Source of the DNA: Tengunoibacter tsumagoiensis
GTDB lineage: Bacteria > Chloroflexota > Ktedonobacteria > Ktedonobacterales > Ktedonobacteraceae
Reading direction: 5' to 3'
DNA length: 64,000 nucleotides
NCBI RefSeq assembly: GCF_003967535.1
Contig: NZ_BIFR01000002.1
Location: 1,860,001-1,924,000, forward strand
Shown here: piece after piece, positions 54,613 through 64,000 of the stretch
Numbering within the stretch: the stretch's first letter is position 1
Layout: every line of letters begins with the position of its first letter
The notes under the pieces: generated by a model
Database searches by the model: none
Told to the model about the DNA's origin: nothing
Seen by the model: the letters and a program-made list of their open reading frames with translations, nothing else
Translations under genes and position numbers: made by a program

Positions 54613-56820
54613 ATGACGACAAACCGAGGAGAGAAGCATTCAGGTCGCCCTACTTCAAGAAAAAGCTCTTATCAACGGTGGTGGCATGCCCTGCTCCACT
54701 GGTTGAAGCACAACACATTTGCGCCACAGTTTCTCAGGCCACAGCTACAGCATCCTCTCGCTGGATATCTCGTTGCGACATTTTTGCAAATTCTTATTAT
54801 ATTGATAAAGCTCTGGCTCGGTAACCTGTTCCCGGCGCTTCATTTCGTAGAAGTCTTTTTGATTCTCGTTGTCGTACTGGTCTCTTTAAATTGGGGCGCA
54901 GCTCCAGGGATGTTAGCAGCACTATTGGGAACGGTCCTTCTGCTCTGTTTTATTATCCCTCCCTATTTTCTTCCAACAATCAACCAGATAGAAGATATCC
55001 TTGAAATAAGTCTTTATACGCTTGCCAGTCTAGCTATTAGTCTGCTTGCTAGCCAGACACAAAGGGCTCGAACGGAAGCCGAGAGTGCTCAGAAGCGGGC
55101 CGATGCTCGAGCTCGTGAGTTAGAAGCAACGTTTAACGCGATAACCGATGGGGTTGTGCTCTATGATGCGGAAGGTCAGATGGTACAGATTAACGCAGCC
55201 TATCGAGAGCTCATTGCCTTAGACAAAGACCCTTCTCATTTACAACTGACACCAGCACAACGTGGCGCAATACTTGCACTACGCGATGAACAAGGGCAAC
55301 CGCTTGACAGCGAGCAACAACCCGTTCAACGCATGCTGAATGGAGATCGTTTTTGGGGCGCGAAGGCTATGGATATTCAGATGCGCACATTAGATGGTCG
55401 CGAGATTCAACTCAACCTCGCAGGAACGCCTATGTACAATCAGGAGCAGGAATTGACGGGAGGAGTACTCATCTTCCGCGATGTGACTGAACGGCGCCGT
55501 CTTGAGCAGCGCACTCACGATGCCCTGGCCGCCCTCCTGACAATGACTGATGTACTGGTGCATACTCCTGTGCAAAGCAGAGATGACACAAGGCAACAGA
55601 CAGCGCTCCGTCTTGTTGAGCTAACCTGCTCTTTGTTAGGCTGCCAGACCGCAAGTATCATTACTGTAGACCACGATACGCTCACATTCCAACCAATCGT
55701 TATGATAGGGATTCCAGCGGAGATAGAGCAACAAGTGCAGGCTCAGATAGCCCGGACAAATCTACGTGATTATTTTCGTCCAGAAGATATTCAGAAGCTC
55801 TATCGCGGCGAGTCGATTCTATCTGATCTCAGCCAATCTCGTACAGAGAAAGCTCCTGGCTACGGCCTTCGCTCTCTCTTAGGTGCTCCCATGCTCGTTG
55901 GTGAGAGACTTGTCGGTTTTATTTCTCTTGACTATGATACAACTGAGCATCGCTATCCACTCGAGGAGGAGCGGAGCCTCATTACGGCCATTGGCAAACT
56001 TGCAGCAGTGATCATCGAGCGAGAAAGATTAACACGGGAACGCACAGAAGCTCAAGCAGCAGAATTGGCGGCACGCGAGGCCAACGTGTTAAAAGATGAG
56101 TTTATTGGCATTGCTGGCCACGAACTGCGCACCCCACTTACGACCATTAAGGTCAGTGTGCAGCTCGCAAAACGTCAACTAGAACGTGTTCTTCAGCGAG
56201 ATGATGCAGTCCCACCAGACTTGCTCAAAATCCTTACCAGTGTGGCAAGCTTCCTGGGTCGTACTGAGCGACAGGTGGGGGTGCAGGGCCGTCTCGTCAA
56301 TGACCTTCTGGATGTCTCACGCATCGAGGCTGGCCGGCTAGAGCTGCATCCCGAACTGCATGATCTGGCTACTATCGTCCATGAAGTGGTGGAAGATCAG
56401 CAATTTCTGACTCCCGAACGCACGATTACGTTCACGAAACTATCACATGAGGAGCTATTAGTCACTGTCGATGCAGATCGTGTGCGCCAGGTAGTAAGCA
56501 ACTATCTCTCGAATGCACTCAAATATTCTGAAGCGAGCAGGCCAGTCATTGTGGTTGTTGAACAAGTAGGCTCACGAGCACGTATGAGTGTCAGCGATCA
56601 GGGACCCGGGCTCTCTAACACCGAACAACTGCGCATCTGGGATCGCTTTTATCGCTCGCCTGATGTTGAGGTCAAGAGTGGATCTGGCGTGGGTCTGGGC
56701 CTGGGACTTCATATTAGCCGCACAATTATCGAACGTCAGGGAGGGAGTGTTGGCGTTCAGAGCCAGCCTGGCGCAGGCTCAACGTTCTGGTTTACCTTTC
56801 CACTGGCGGAACAGGAATAG
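54613..56820 (+). CDS. Sensor histidine kinase (KdpD-like membrane domain, PAS, GAF)
   Basis: 735 residues. Four membrane helices lie at about 50-150 (DUF4118/KdpD-like), then PAS (~165-295), GAF (~310-470), HisKA with the phosphorylated His in GIAGHELRTPLTTIK (~502) and HATPase with GSGVGLGLGLHISRTIIERQ (~690-710) and VSDQGPGLS. No response regulator is adjacent, so the partner is elsewhere. The ATG is preceded by GGAAGG at ten bases. Confidence 0.93.
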   Translation: MTTNRGEKHSGRPTSRKSSYQRWWHALLHWLKHNTFAPQFLRPQLQHPLAGYLVATFLQILIILIKLWLGNLFPALHFVEVFLILVVVLVSLNWGAAPGMLAALLGTVLLLCFIIPPYFLPTINQIEDILEISLYTLASLAISLLASQTQRARTEAESAQKRADARARELEATFNAITDGVVLYDAEGQMVQINAAYRELIALDKDPSHLQLTPAQRGAILALRDEQGQPLDSEQQPVQRMLNGDRFWGAKAMDIQMRTLDGREIQLNLAGTPMYNQEQELTGGVLIFRDVTERRRLEQRTHDALAALLTMTDVLVHTPVQSRDDTRQQTALRLVELTCSLLGCQTASIITVDHDTLTFQPIVMIGIPAEIEQQVQAQIARTNLRDYFRPEDIQKLYRGESILSDLSQSRTEKAPGYGLRSLLGAPMLVGERLVGFISLDYDTTEHRYPLEEERSLITAIGKLAAVIIERERLTRERTEAQAAELAAREANVLKDEFIGIAGHELRTPLTTIKVSVQLAKRQLERVLQRDDAVPPDLLKILTSVASFLGRTERQVGVQGRLVNDLLDVSRIEAGRLELHPELHDLATIVHEVVEDQQFLTPERTITFTKLSHEELLVTVDADRVRQVVSNYLSNALKYSEASRPVIVVVEQVGSRARMSVSDQGPGLSNTEQLRIWDRFYRSPDVEVKSGSGVGLGLGLHISRTIIERQGGSVGVQSQPGAGSTFWFTFPLAEQE

Positions 56821-58669
<1,849 letters not shown>

Positions 58670-58712
58670 GCACACAATTGTCACTGCCCATGAAGATCTG
58701 CCTCCAACGCAG

Positions 58713-58749
58713 CTTGATCAACAGTAACCCATGTGTGCTGTTGATCAAG
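58713..58749 (+). terminator. Hairpin after the monooxygenase
   Basis: CTTGATCAACAG (58713-58724) and CTGTTGATCAAG (58738-58749) form a perfect 12-bp stem with a 13-base loop, between two converging genes. No T-run follows. Confidence 0.55.
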
Positions 58750-58802
58750 GTAACCCCCGAGTATTTCCCTTTTAAAATCACAACAGGATTGGAGACCTGG
58801 TT

Positions 58803-59612
58803 TTATGCTTGCTTGCTGTTCAAAAAGGGAGTCATGATTGGTAGAAGGAAGTTCGTCTGATCGATAATATTATAGTGAGTGGCACCTGGCACAATGGCAA
58901 GTTGCGAAGCAATCAGGCCTTCTCCAGTCCAGCCCGCATCCTTCAGACCGCCTCCAAGAAGGGCAAAAAACTCTGCCGCATGCGAAGGAGGAAGAGCGTC
59001 AGAATCGCCTACAATAATTAAGACAGGATTTTTCAAAGCAGCCACCTGCTCCGTCCAATCATAATCCTGAATCATGCCCTCTCGCATGCTGACAATAAAG
59101 CGAGAAAAATCTTCTGGCCTGGGTGCTACAGCCACATAGGCATCATAAAGAGGCGTACCCGTCATATATTCAGGAGAGATAGCTCCCATGCCAACCTGGA
59201 TATCGGGATACCAACCAGTCCGTTTAAAAGGCGTAGAGAGGACCACAAGTTTGTCTACCCGTTCTGGATGGCGAATAACGGTCTGAAGAGCCACGGCTCC
59301 ACCAAGAGAGTAGCCAAAGATATCGGCTTTTTCAAAGCCCAGGTACTGAATAAGGCCAGCGATATCATCGCCTATCTGTCCTAGATCGAATGGGCGATCG
59401 GTCAGGGCTGTGCGCCCATGCCCATACAGGTCGACGCCAATCACCTGACGATCCTGGGCAAGTGTAGGCGCAAGTCCTGCAAGCATCGCAAAATTTCCCA
59501 GTCCTCCATGAAGCATCACCAGGGGCTTACCAGTACCATGGATCTCGTAATAAAGATTAATTCCATTGATAGAAGCGTATTGTCCGGAAGATGTATCTGT
59601 ATTAGTAGTCAT
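58803..59612 (-). CDS. Alpha/beta hydrolase
   Basis: About 269 residues from the ATG at 59612 after GGAGAAGAG. Nucleophile motif FGYSLGGAVAL, Asp in VGDSDALPP and His in PGATHYNIID; oxyanion HGGLG near residue 37. The family covers esterases, lactonases and epoxide hydrolases; the absence of an extra cap Tyr pair makes epoxide hydrolase less likely. No signal peptide from this start. Confidence 0.88.
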   Translation of the reverse strand: MTTNTDTSSGQYASINGINLYYEIHGTGKPLVMLHGGLGNFAMLAGLAPTLAQDRQVIGVDLYGHGRTALTDRPFDLGQIGDDIAGLIQYLGFEKADIFGYSLGGAVALQTVIRHPERVDKLVVLSTPFKRTGWYPDIQVGMGAISPEYMTGTPLYDAYVAVAPRPEDFSRFIVSMREGMIQDYDWTEQVAALKNPVLIIVGDSDALPPSHAAEFFALLGGGLKDAGWTGEGLIASQLAIVPGATHYNIIDQTNFLLPIMTPFLNSKQA

Positions 59613-59927
59613 CTCTTCTCCATGTGTAAATATTTCTGCCCTTGGGTACAGGCAGGAAACAGCTACTGCCCGAAGGCAGAGTATGTTTGAATAGACCACA
59701 CTGGTTATCTAACTTCTTTTGGCAGTACTTTGACGAAGCCTGTACATTCTGTGAGCAACATGTTGACCCACTGGTGAATGTTCTCTCCACAAGCATCTTT
59801 CCCAATCATTGCCCAACTATTACCTATTCTTTTAAGGGCATCAAAAAGCGGAAGAAAACAGGAGAGCTCGCCTCATTGTGAACCCACACTCTGCCAGACC
59901 CTTTCATGGCTTTCTTTCCACTTGAGA

Positions 59928-60900
59928 TATGAAGGAGTGAACAGAGTGGAGTGGGAACACAGGAAAGAGACAAGCTACTTTCCCTACTTTACGGTGTTTT
60001 ATATTTTAAATTGCGCAATACATGACAATACAAGTAGGGAAGGTCGCTTGTCTCCTTCCGCCATCGTGAAGCTCTACCATGTGAGCCCCTCCATAGCCTT
60101 GTTTCCCATGCCCCATTGAGCCATGGAGGGGTGACCAGAGTGGAGCAGGAACAGAGGAAAGAGACAAGCTACTTTCCCTACTTTACAGTGCGTGAGTTGT
60201 TTTTACGTGTTTGGGATGAGAAAAGCAGTAGAGAAGGTCGCTTGCCTCCTTCCTCAATTTCCCGTCCCACCATGCCAGCACCCCCATAACCTCCTTTCCC
60301 CATTGGGCCATGGAGGAGCTCACACAGTGGAAGGGGAACACAGGAAAGAGACAAGCGACTTTCCCTACTTTACAGTGCGTGAGTTTTTTTTACGTGTTTG
60401 GGATGAGAAAAGCAGTAGGGAAGGTCGCTTGTCTCCTTCCACAATTTCCCGTCCCACCATGCCAGCACCCCCATAACCTCCTTTCCCATTGAGCCATGGA
60501 GGGGCTCACACAGCGGAAGAGGAACACAGGAAAGAGACAAGCGACTTTCCCTACTTAAAAGTGTTTTTATATTTATAAAGGTACGTGATATAACAAGACA
60601 AGTAGGGCGTCTCCTTCTACATCTCGAAGCTCCACCATGCCAGCACCCCCATAACCTCCTTTCCCATTGAGCCATGGAGGAGCTCACACAGCGGAAGGGG
60701 AACATAGGAAAGAGACAAGCTACTTTCCCTACTTTACATCTTTTTATGTACAAAACAGCTTATAAAATAACAATACGAGTAGGAAAGGTTGCTTGCCTCC
60801 TTCCTAATCATGCCCCTCCACCATGTGAGCCCCTCCATCGTCTCTGTTCCACTTAAGCCCTGCAGGGCTCACAGAGTAGCATGGGAACAGAGAAAAGAGG
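59928..60900. repeat. Tandem array of ~186-bp palindromic units (five plus a partial)
   Basis: Units begin near 59934, 60121, 60308, 60494, 60672 and 60858, spaced 187, 186, 178 and about 186 bases. Each holds an inverted pair about 22 bases long; in the third unit GAGACAAGCGACTTTCCCTA (starting 60348) faces AGTAGGGAAGGTCGCTTGTC (starting 60414), nearly perfect. A second hairpin forms at unit borders around CCATGGAGGGG and CCCCTCCAT. The copies differ by point changes, so the array is not recent in all parts. No gene of credible quality lies in it. Confidence 0.8.
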
Positions 60901-61118
60901 TGATGCAAAAATATGAAGCGCACTTGAAAATAGAGCGCAGGTAGCAAAATCTGAGCCAAAATGGCATACTAATGAATAGTTATCTTTTTATCAATCTGAT
61001 GAGAACAAAAAGAGCACAAAGAAGGTCATTTGGGATTGCCTGGGAGAGCAAGATAGAGCCAAAAAAGGTCAAGCGAGCACTTCAACGTCTCAATCAGTAC
61101 ACTGGGAGGAACGCTACA

Positions 61119-61484
61119 ATGGATGATCAACAGAGTATTCTTTATCAAAAGCTCATACAGTCGATTCAGACCAGGCCTGGATCAACCCCTCCATCGTTGC
61201 GCAAAGCATTAACTGACCATGTGATCCAGACAGATCTTACCGAGAACTCACACTTTCCGCCAGAAGGCGAGATCTCACCTGATCTTCAGACCTATGTCAC
61301 AAAGGTGCGGAAGCATGCCTATAAAGTAACGGATGAAGACGTCGAACAGCTTAAACAGGCAGGCTATAGTGAAGAGGCAATCTTTGAGATCACGCTAAGT
61401 ACGGCATTGGGTGCAGGCACAAAATCTTTCTTACAAGGAATGGCAGCCATTGAAGGAGCGAGCAATGAGACTACACATTCTTAG
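61119..61484 (+). CDS. Small CMD/AhpD-partner-like protein
   Basis: About 121 residues from the ATG at 61119 (MDDQQSILYQKL), nine bases after GGGAGG. The C-terminal half, KVTDEDVEQLKQAGYSEEAI followed by FEITLSTALGAG, resembles carboxymuconolactone-decarboxylase-fold helices but has no CxxC. It overlaps the start of the AhpD-like selenoprotein candidate by 20 bases, so the two are translated together and may form a complex. Upstream codons back to 60972 lack a family match. Confidence 0.72.
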   Translation: MDDQQSILYQKLIQSIQTRPGSTPPSLRKALTDHVIQTDLTENSHFPPEGEISPDLQTYVTKVRKHAYKVTDEDVEQLKQAGYSEEAIFEITLSTALGAGTKSFLQGMAAIEGASNETTHS

Positions 61485-62004
61485 CGAGATCTATCAAGAT
61501 AGCCCCGTCTCCGATATTCGGCGCACATTAACATACCGAGCGGATATGTTTGGTGACCCCTTCTCAAACTGCCTGCAACAGGCGCTCCGCGGGCCTTCAG
61601 ACTGGCGTATTGGAGAGCGAGAGCTGTTTGCTTCATTCACAGCCTCGCTGCTCCAATGTACCTATTGAACAGGAGCTCATGCCGCAGTTGCGGCTCAAGA
61701 TATCAGTGAGCATCTCGTCCAGGCAGTACTCAATGATTGGCATACCGCCCCCATCACTGAGCAACTTCGCTCTGTGCTTGGGCTACTCGAGAAGGTTACA
61801 CTCGGCCCTGACCACGTCACATCTGCCGACGTACAACCTGTGCTTGCCACAGGCGTGAGCAGACAGGCAATAGAAGAGGCGCTCTTCATTTGCACCTGCT
61901 TCAACATTATTGCGCGGCTCGCAGACGCCTTCGATGTCGCTATTCCAAGCGCCGCAGAGTTCACTCAGACAGGAATACGCCTGATCGAACATGGATATGT
62001 GTAG
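61465..62004 (+). CDS. AhpD-like protein with in-frame TGA at codon 68 (probable selenoprotein, paralogue)
   Basis: Through TGA at 61666-61668 it encodes 179 residues: MRLHILSEIYQDSPVSDIRR ... ASLLQCTY-[TGA]-TGAHAAVAA ... ALFICTCFNIIARLADAFDV. It aligns without gaps with the 19924 protein, with TGA at the same codon 68 in place of the second Cys of the CxxC-x3-His site. GGAG lies six bases before the ATG. The start overlaps the end of the upstream partner gene. The same AGUU hairpin follows. Two independent genes with TGA at one catalytic codon make chance nonsense change very unlikely. The gene is not near a regulon box. Confidence 0.87.
61681..61694 (+). promoter_or_regulatory. Candidate bacterial SECIS hairpin, gene 2
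   Basis: GCCGC (61681-61685), loop AGTT (61686-61689), GCGGC (61690-61694). The loop begins 18 bases after TGA, exactly as in the other gene, and the fourth pair from the loop is C-G here but G-U there. Confidence 0.7.
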
Positions 62005-62026
62005 AGAGAAGAGGCCATGCAGAAGA

Positions 62027-62842
62027 CTATTTCTTCAACAGAGCAATTTTTTGTCGATAGAGAGCCATCTTCTGATTCACTTCTGTTTGCAGATCTACTA
62101 CATCAGGTTGAGGAATCCCTACCAGCAATGGAGAGACCGGTCCATTTGCAGGATAATCATTTAATAACTTCTGCCAGTAGCTCGCCCGTTCCCAATAATA
62201 AAGCACTTTCGTATTGGGTTGGCCAGGGCGAGCATGCCCGCGATCTTCTTCGCTCCCATCAATAGAATCAATAGAGAGCAGAAAACTGAGCACCATCTTC
62301 TGGGCAATCTCTGGTAAATGGAAATTCGTCATCGTTTTGAGCGCCCAGGCCTCAATATTTTGTGGAGGATTCAGCATCACGGCATCCAGGGTCAGTTCAA
62401 CAAGATGTTGCATCGAACTGCGCACTTCACTCATGCCTTGCATCGAAGTACTGGCCTCCTTCTGAAAGGTATGAAACTGATTCTGAAAATCCACCAGGGT
62501 TAATTCAACTTTTTGAGCTTGCTCACTCAATACCTGATCAAATCGCTGGTTCAGATCATCTTTCCAGGTATTAAACAGAGAGTTCACCAGACTATTGACA
62601 CGTTCATCCAGCAGTGTCCACCAACCAGCAACCGCCAGGGTACCAAAGATTGCCAGCACCGCCGCAGAAACGCCGAGGATCGTTCCGGCTAATCCAGCAA
62701 TTGACCAGGAATCCGCAGTACAATTAGCGTTATTGGCACTACACGCTGGAATAAAGATCAATTTAATGATAATTACTACTGTGAGGGCGCTAAGAATCAC
62801 GATCGAAAAGTAATAGGCGGCCAGAGCAATGCGCGTCTTCAT
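62027..62842 (-). CDS. Membrane protein with coiled-coil region
   Basis: About 271 residues from the ATG at 62842 (MKTRIALAAYYFS). Two helices near 5-30 and 50-75 (IVILSALTVVIIIKLIFIP, GLAGTILGVSAAVLAIFG) flank a short loop with two Cys (PACSANNANC). A coiled-coil region follows at ~85-165 (LLDERVNSLVNSLFNTWKDD). Family unknown. It lies opposite the AhpD-like gene. Confidence 0.65.
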   Translation of the reverse strand: MKTRIALAAYYFSIVILSALTVVIIIKLIFIPACSANNANCTADSWSIAGLAGTILGVSAAVLAIFGTLAVAGWWTLLDERVNSLVNSLFNTWKDDLNQRFDQVLSEQAQKVELTLVDFQNQFHTFQKEASTSMQGMSEVRSSMQHLVELTLDAVMLNPPQNIEAWALKTMTNFHLPEIAQKMVLSFLLSIDSIDGSEEDRGHARPGQPNTKVLYYWERASYWQKLLNDYPANGPVSPLLVGIPQPDVVDLQTEVNQKMALYRQKIALLKK

Positions 62843-63287
62843 GACAGGTCTCTCCCTTTTTCGTAGCTTGCTTACATGAACGGTGCACAAAAGGCACTAC
62901 GAGAGACACAATGCAACACCTCTGTTTCCTACGACAGGTCTGCCCAACGAAAAAATCCAACAATTCCCTTTACAAACGATCCAGGCTAAAAAAACCATAG
63001 TGAACCATTCTACTTCACATACAATCTAACTTATCTCATCTCTCCCTGGCATTTCAAACCTTACACGTATTGCTATCTCATATAGGACATGTTAAGCTTA
63101 TAACAAGATGTGCTATCTATACAAATAGACCCATCATCTTCATCGTTTTACCGAGACTTGTAGAAGCTTCTCTCTAGTTCAAGCATAACTTGCAATGCAG
63201 CAAAGTCCAACCCCTTCGAATACCTTTTCAGAGACATCGTGAGGACACCTGTAGAGCAATCTTTACGGAAGAGGAGATCTCTATATA
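62843..63287. other. Divergent intergenic region
   Basis: 445 AT-rich bases between oppositely directed genes, presumably holding two promoters. No regulon box or hairpin recognised. Confidence 0.4.
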
Positions 63288-64000
63288 ATGCAAAGAGGGC
63301 CTATCTGGTCTCAAAAGATCAAACGAGAGCGGCTCCGCCACAATTGGTCTCAGAGTGATTTTGCACGCAGACTTGATACCAATACGAAAACGGTCGGTCG
63401 ATGGGAACGCGGCCAGGCCTATCCCACCCCCTATTATCGTTTGAAGATCTGCACGCTGTTCAATATGACCGGCGATCAATTAGGATTTGTTGAGGATGAT
63501 CCTGTCCTTACTGAGGTTTCTGGCACGTTAACAGAACAATTCGAAAACACATATTGGGATGAAAAGGTCGCATTAGAACAGCTCTATGGTCGCACTACTG
63601 AGTCTGCTCAATTGGAGCAATGGCTCCTCGACCCTAAAACACGCATTATTGCTGTACTGGGAAAAGGGGGCATTGGAAAAACGTTGCTCTCAGCTACTAT
63701 TGTAGAAAAAGTAGAGTCTCAATTTGAGTATGTATTCTGGCATTCTTTGCGCAATGCTCCACCTCTAAAAGAGGTGCTTCAAAAACTGGTTCGCTTGCTT
63801 ACAAAAAATCAGATCACTGAGCTCCCCAATGATACGGATGCGCAGATTGCGCTCTTGCTCGAACAACTCAAAAAAGTTCGCTGTCTGTTTATCTTCGATA
63901 ATATGGAGTCGATTCTTCAAGAGGAGAATGAAGAGGGGCAATGGCTCAAAGGGCAGGAGGGCTATGGGAAATTACTTCGACGGACGGCTGAAGTTCCCCA
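63288..64000 (+). CDS. XRE-family HTH/NB-ARC ATPase (partial, 3' end outside window)
   Basis: Starts MQRGPIWSQKIKRERLRHN, with the helix-turn-helix WSQSDFARRLDTNTKTVGRW at ~20-40 and an NB-ARC P-loop GKGGIGKTLLS at ~124-134, then the Walker B-like RCLFIFDNMES. Intact relatives end in WD40 or TPR repeats and are signal-transduction or defence-type ATPases; the end is outside the window. Such genes are abundant in Ktedonobacteria, which supports the taxonomic guess. Confidence 0.88.
   Translation, partial: MQRGPIWSQKIKRERLRHNWSQSDFARRLDTNTKTVGRWERGQAYPTPYYRLKICTLFNMTGDQLGFVEDDPVLTEVSGTLTEQFENTYWDEKVALEQLYGRTTESAQLEQWLLDPKTRIIAVLGKGGIGKTLLSATIVEKVESQFEYVFWHSLRNAPPLKEVLQKLVRLLTKNQITELPNDTDAQIALLLEQLKKVRCLFIFDNMESILQEENEEGQWLKGQEGYGKLLRRTAEVP

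Noticed and set aside
60192-60753. Short open stretches within the tandem array
   Set aside because: They arise from the repeat sequence on both strands, have no ribosome sites and no protein-like conservation.
59928-60900. CRISPR array
   Set aside because: Units are ~186 bases, nearly identical throughout and self-complementary; there are no short repeats with unique spacers.
60972-61118. Long N-terminal extension of the 61119 protein
   Set aside because: Basic, low-similarity stretch without a ribosome site; GGGAGG clearly marks the internal ATG.

Overview
The window reads like a chromosome segment of a Ktedonobacteria-type member of Chloroflexota. This is an inference from roughly 50% GC, WD40 and XRE/NB-ARC proteins, large secondary-metabolite genes and many paralogous regulators; no rRNA or other phylogenetic marker is present. 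Its core is a biosynthetic region at about 1-53 kb, split by a stretch of unrelated genes at 28.6-36.6 kb.

Region 1 (1-10.9 kb, minus strand) is a complete enediyne warhead cassette: DUF1702/UnbL, a 1926-residue iterative enediyne PKS (KS-AT-ACP-KR-DH-PPT), a TEBC hotdog thioesterase, UnbV, a membrane-anchored TPR protein inserted in the cassette, and UnbU, which is cut by the window edge. Region 2 (11.8-26 kb) carries two membrane proteins, a DinB/SCP2 protein, two P450s, an M29 aminopeptidase, an AhpD-like protein with an in-frame TGA (probable selenocysteine), a UbiB-type kinase, a small secreted protein, and an operon of type II thioesterase, acyl carrier protein and two-chain 2-oxoacid dehydrogenase E1. 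Region 3 (26.4-28.6 kb) holds an S9 peptidase and an MbtH-like gene with a shifted frame. Region 4 (29-36 kb) is accessory: a broken ATPase/HTH gene, PQQ-like and WD40 propellers, a possible frameshifted deaminase toxin, and an orphan gene. Region 5 (36.6-45.8 kb) has methyltransferase, aminotransferase, luciferase-like monooxygenase, P450, MarR, O-methyltransferase, an ECF42-like sigma factor, a YCII protein and an SRPBCC protein. Region 6 (46-53 kb) is a translationally coupled set of E2 acyltransferase and two NRPS proteins (A-PCP-C and A-PCP-TE) whose specificity residues predict Leu then Val. Region 7 (53-64 kb) has a short sigma-region-4 protein, a membrane protein, a histidine kinase, a GC-rich flavin monooxygenase, a hydrolase, a tandem array of ~186-bp palindromic units, a second AhpD-like gene with TGA at the same codon, and the start of an XRE/NB-ARC protein.

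Three results stand out. (i) A 16-base element, roughly (A/C)GCAA(T/G)nnnGAAGAAG, lies 20 or 21 bases before a TATACT/TACACT-like -10 box at eight places, facing the PKS operon, the aminopeptidase/P450/AhpD operon, the E1 operon, the luciferase-like operon, the P450/MarR operon, the SRPBCC gene and others. It ties the enediyne cassette and most tailoring genes into one regulon and supports a hybrid enediyne-peptide pathway. (ii) Two paralogous AhpD-like proteins each have TGA at codon 68, in the CxxC motif, followed 18 bases later by the same AGUU-loop hairpin with a compensated stem pair: a convincing selenoprotein signature. (iii) E1alpha/E1beta, a free ACP and an E2 coupled to a Leu-Val NRPS suggest that a 2-oxoacid dehydrogenase has been recruited to supply an acyl group to the assembly line.
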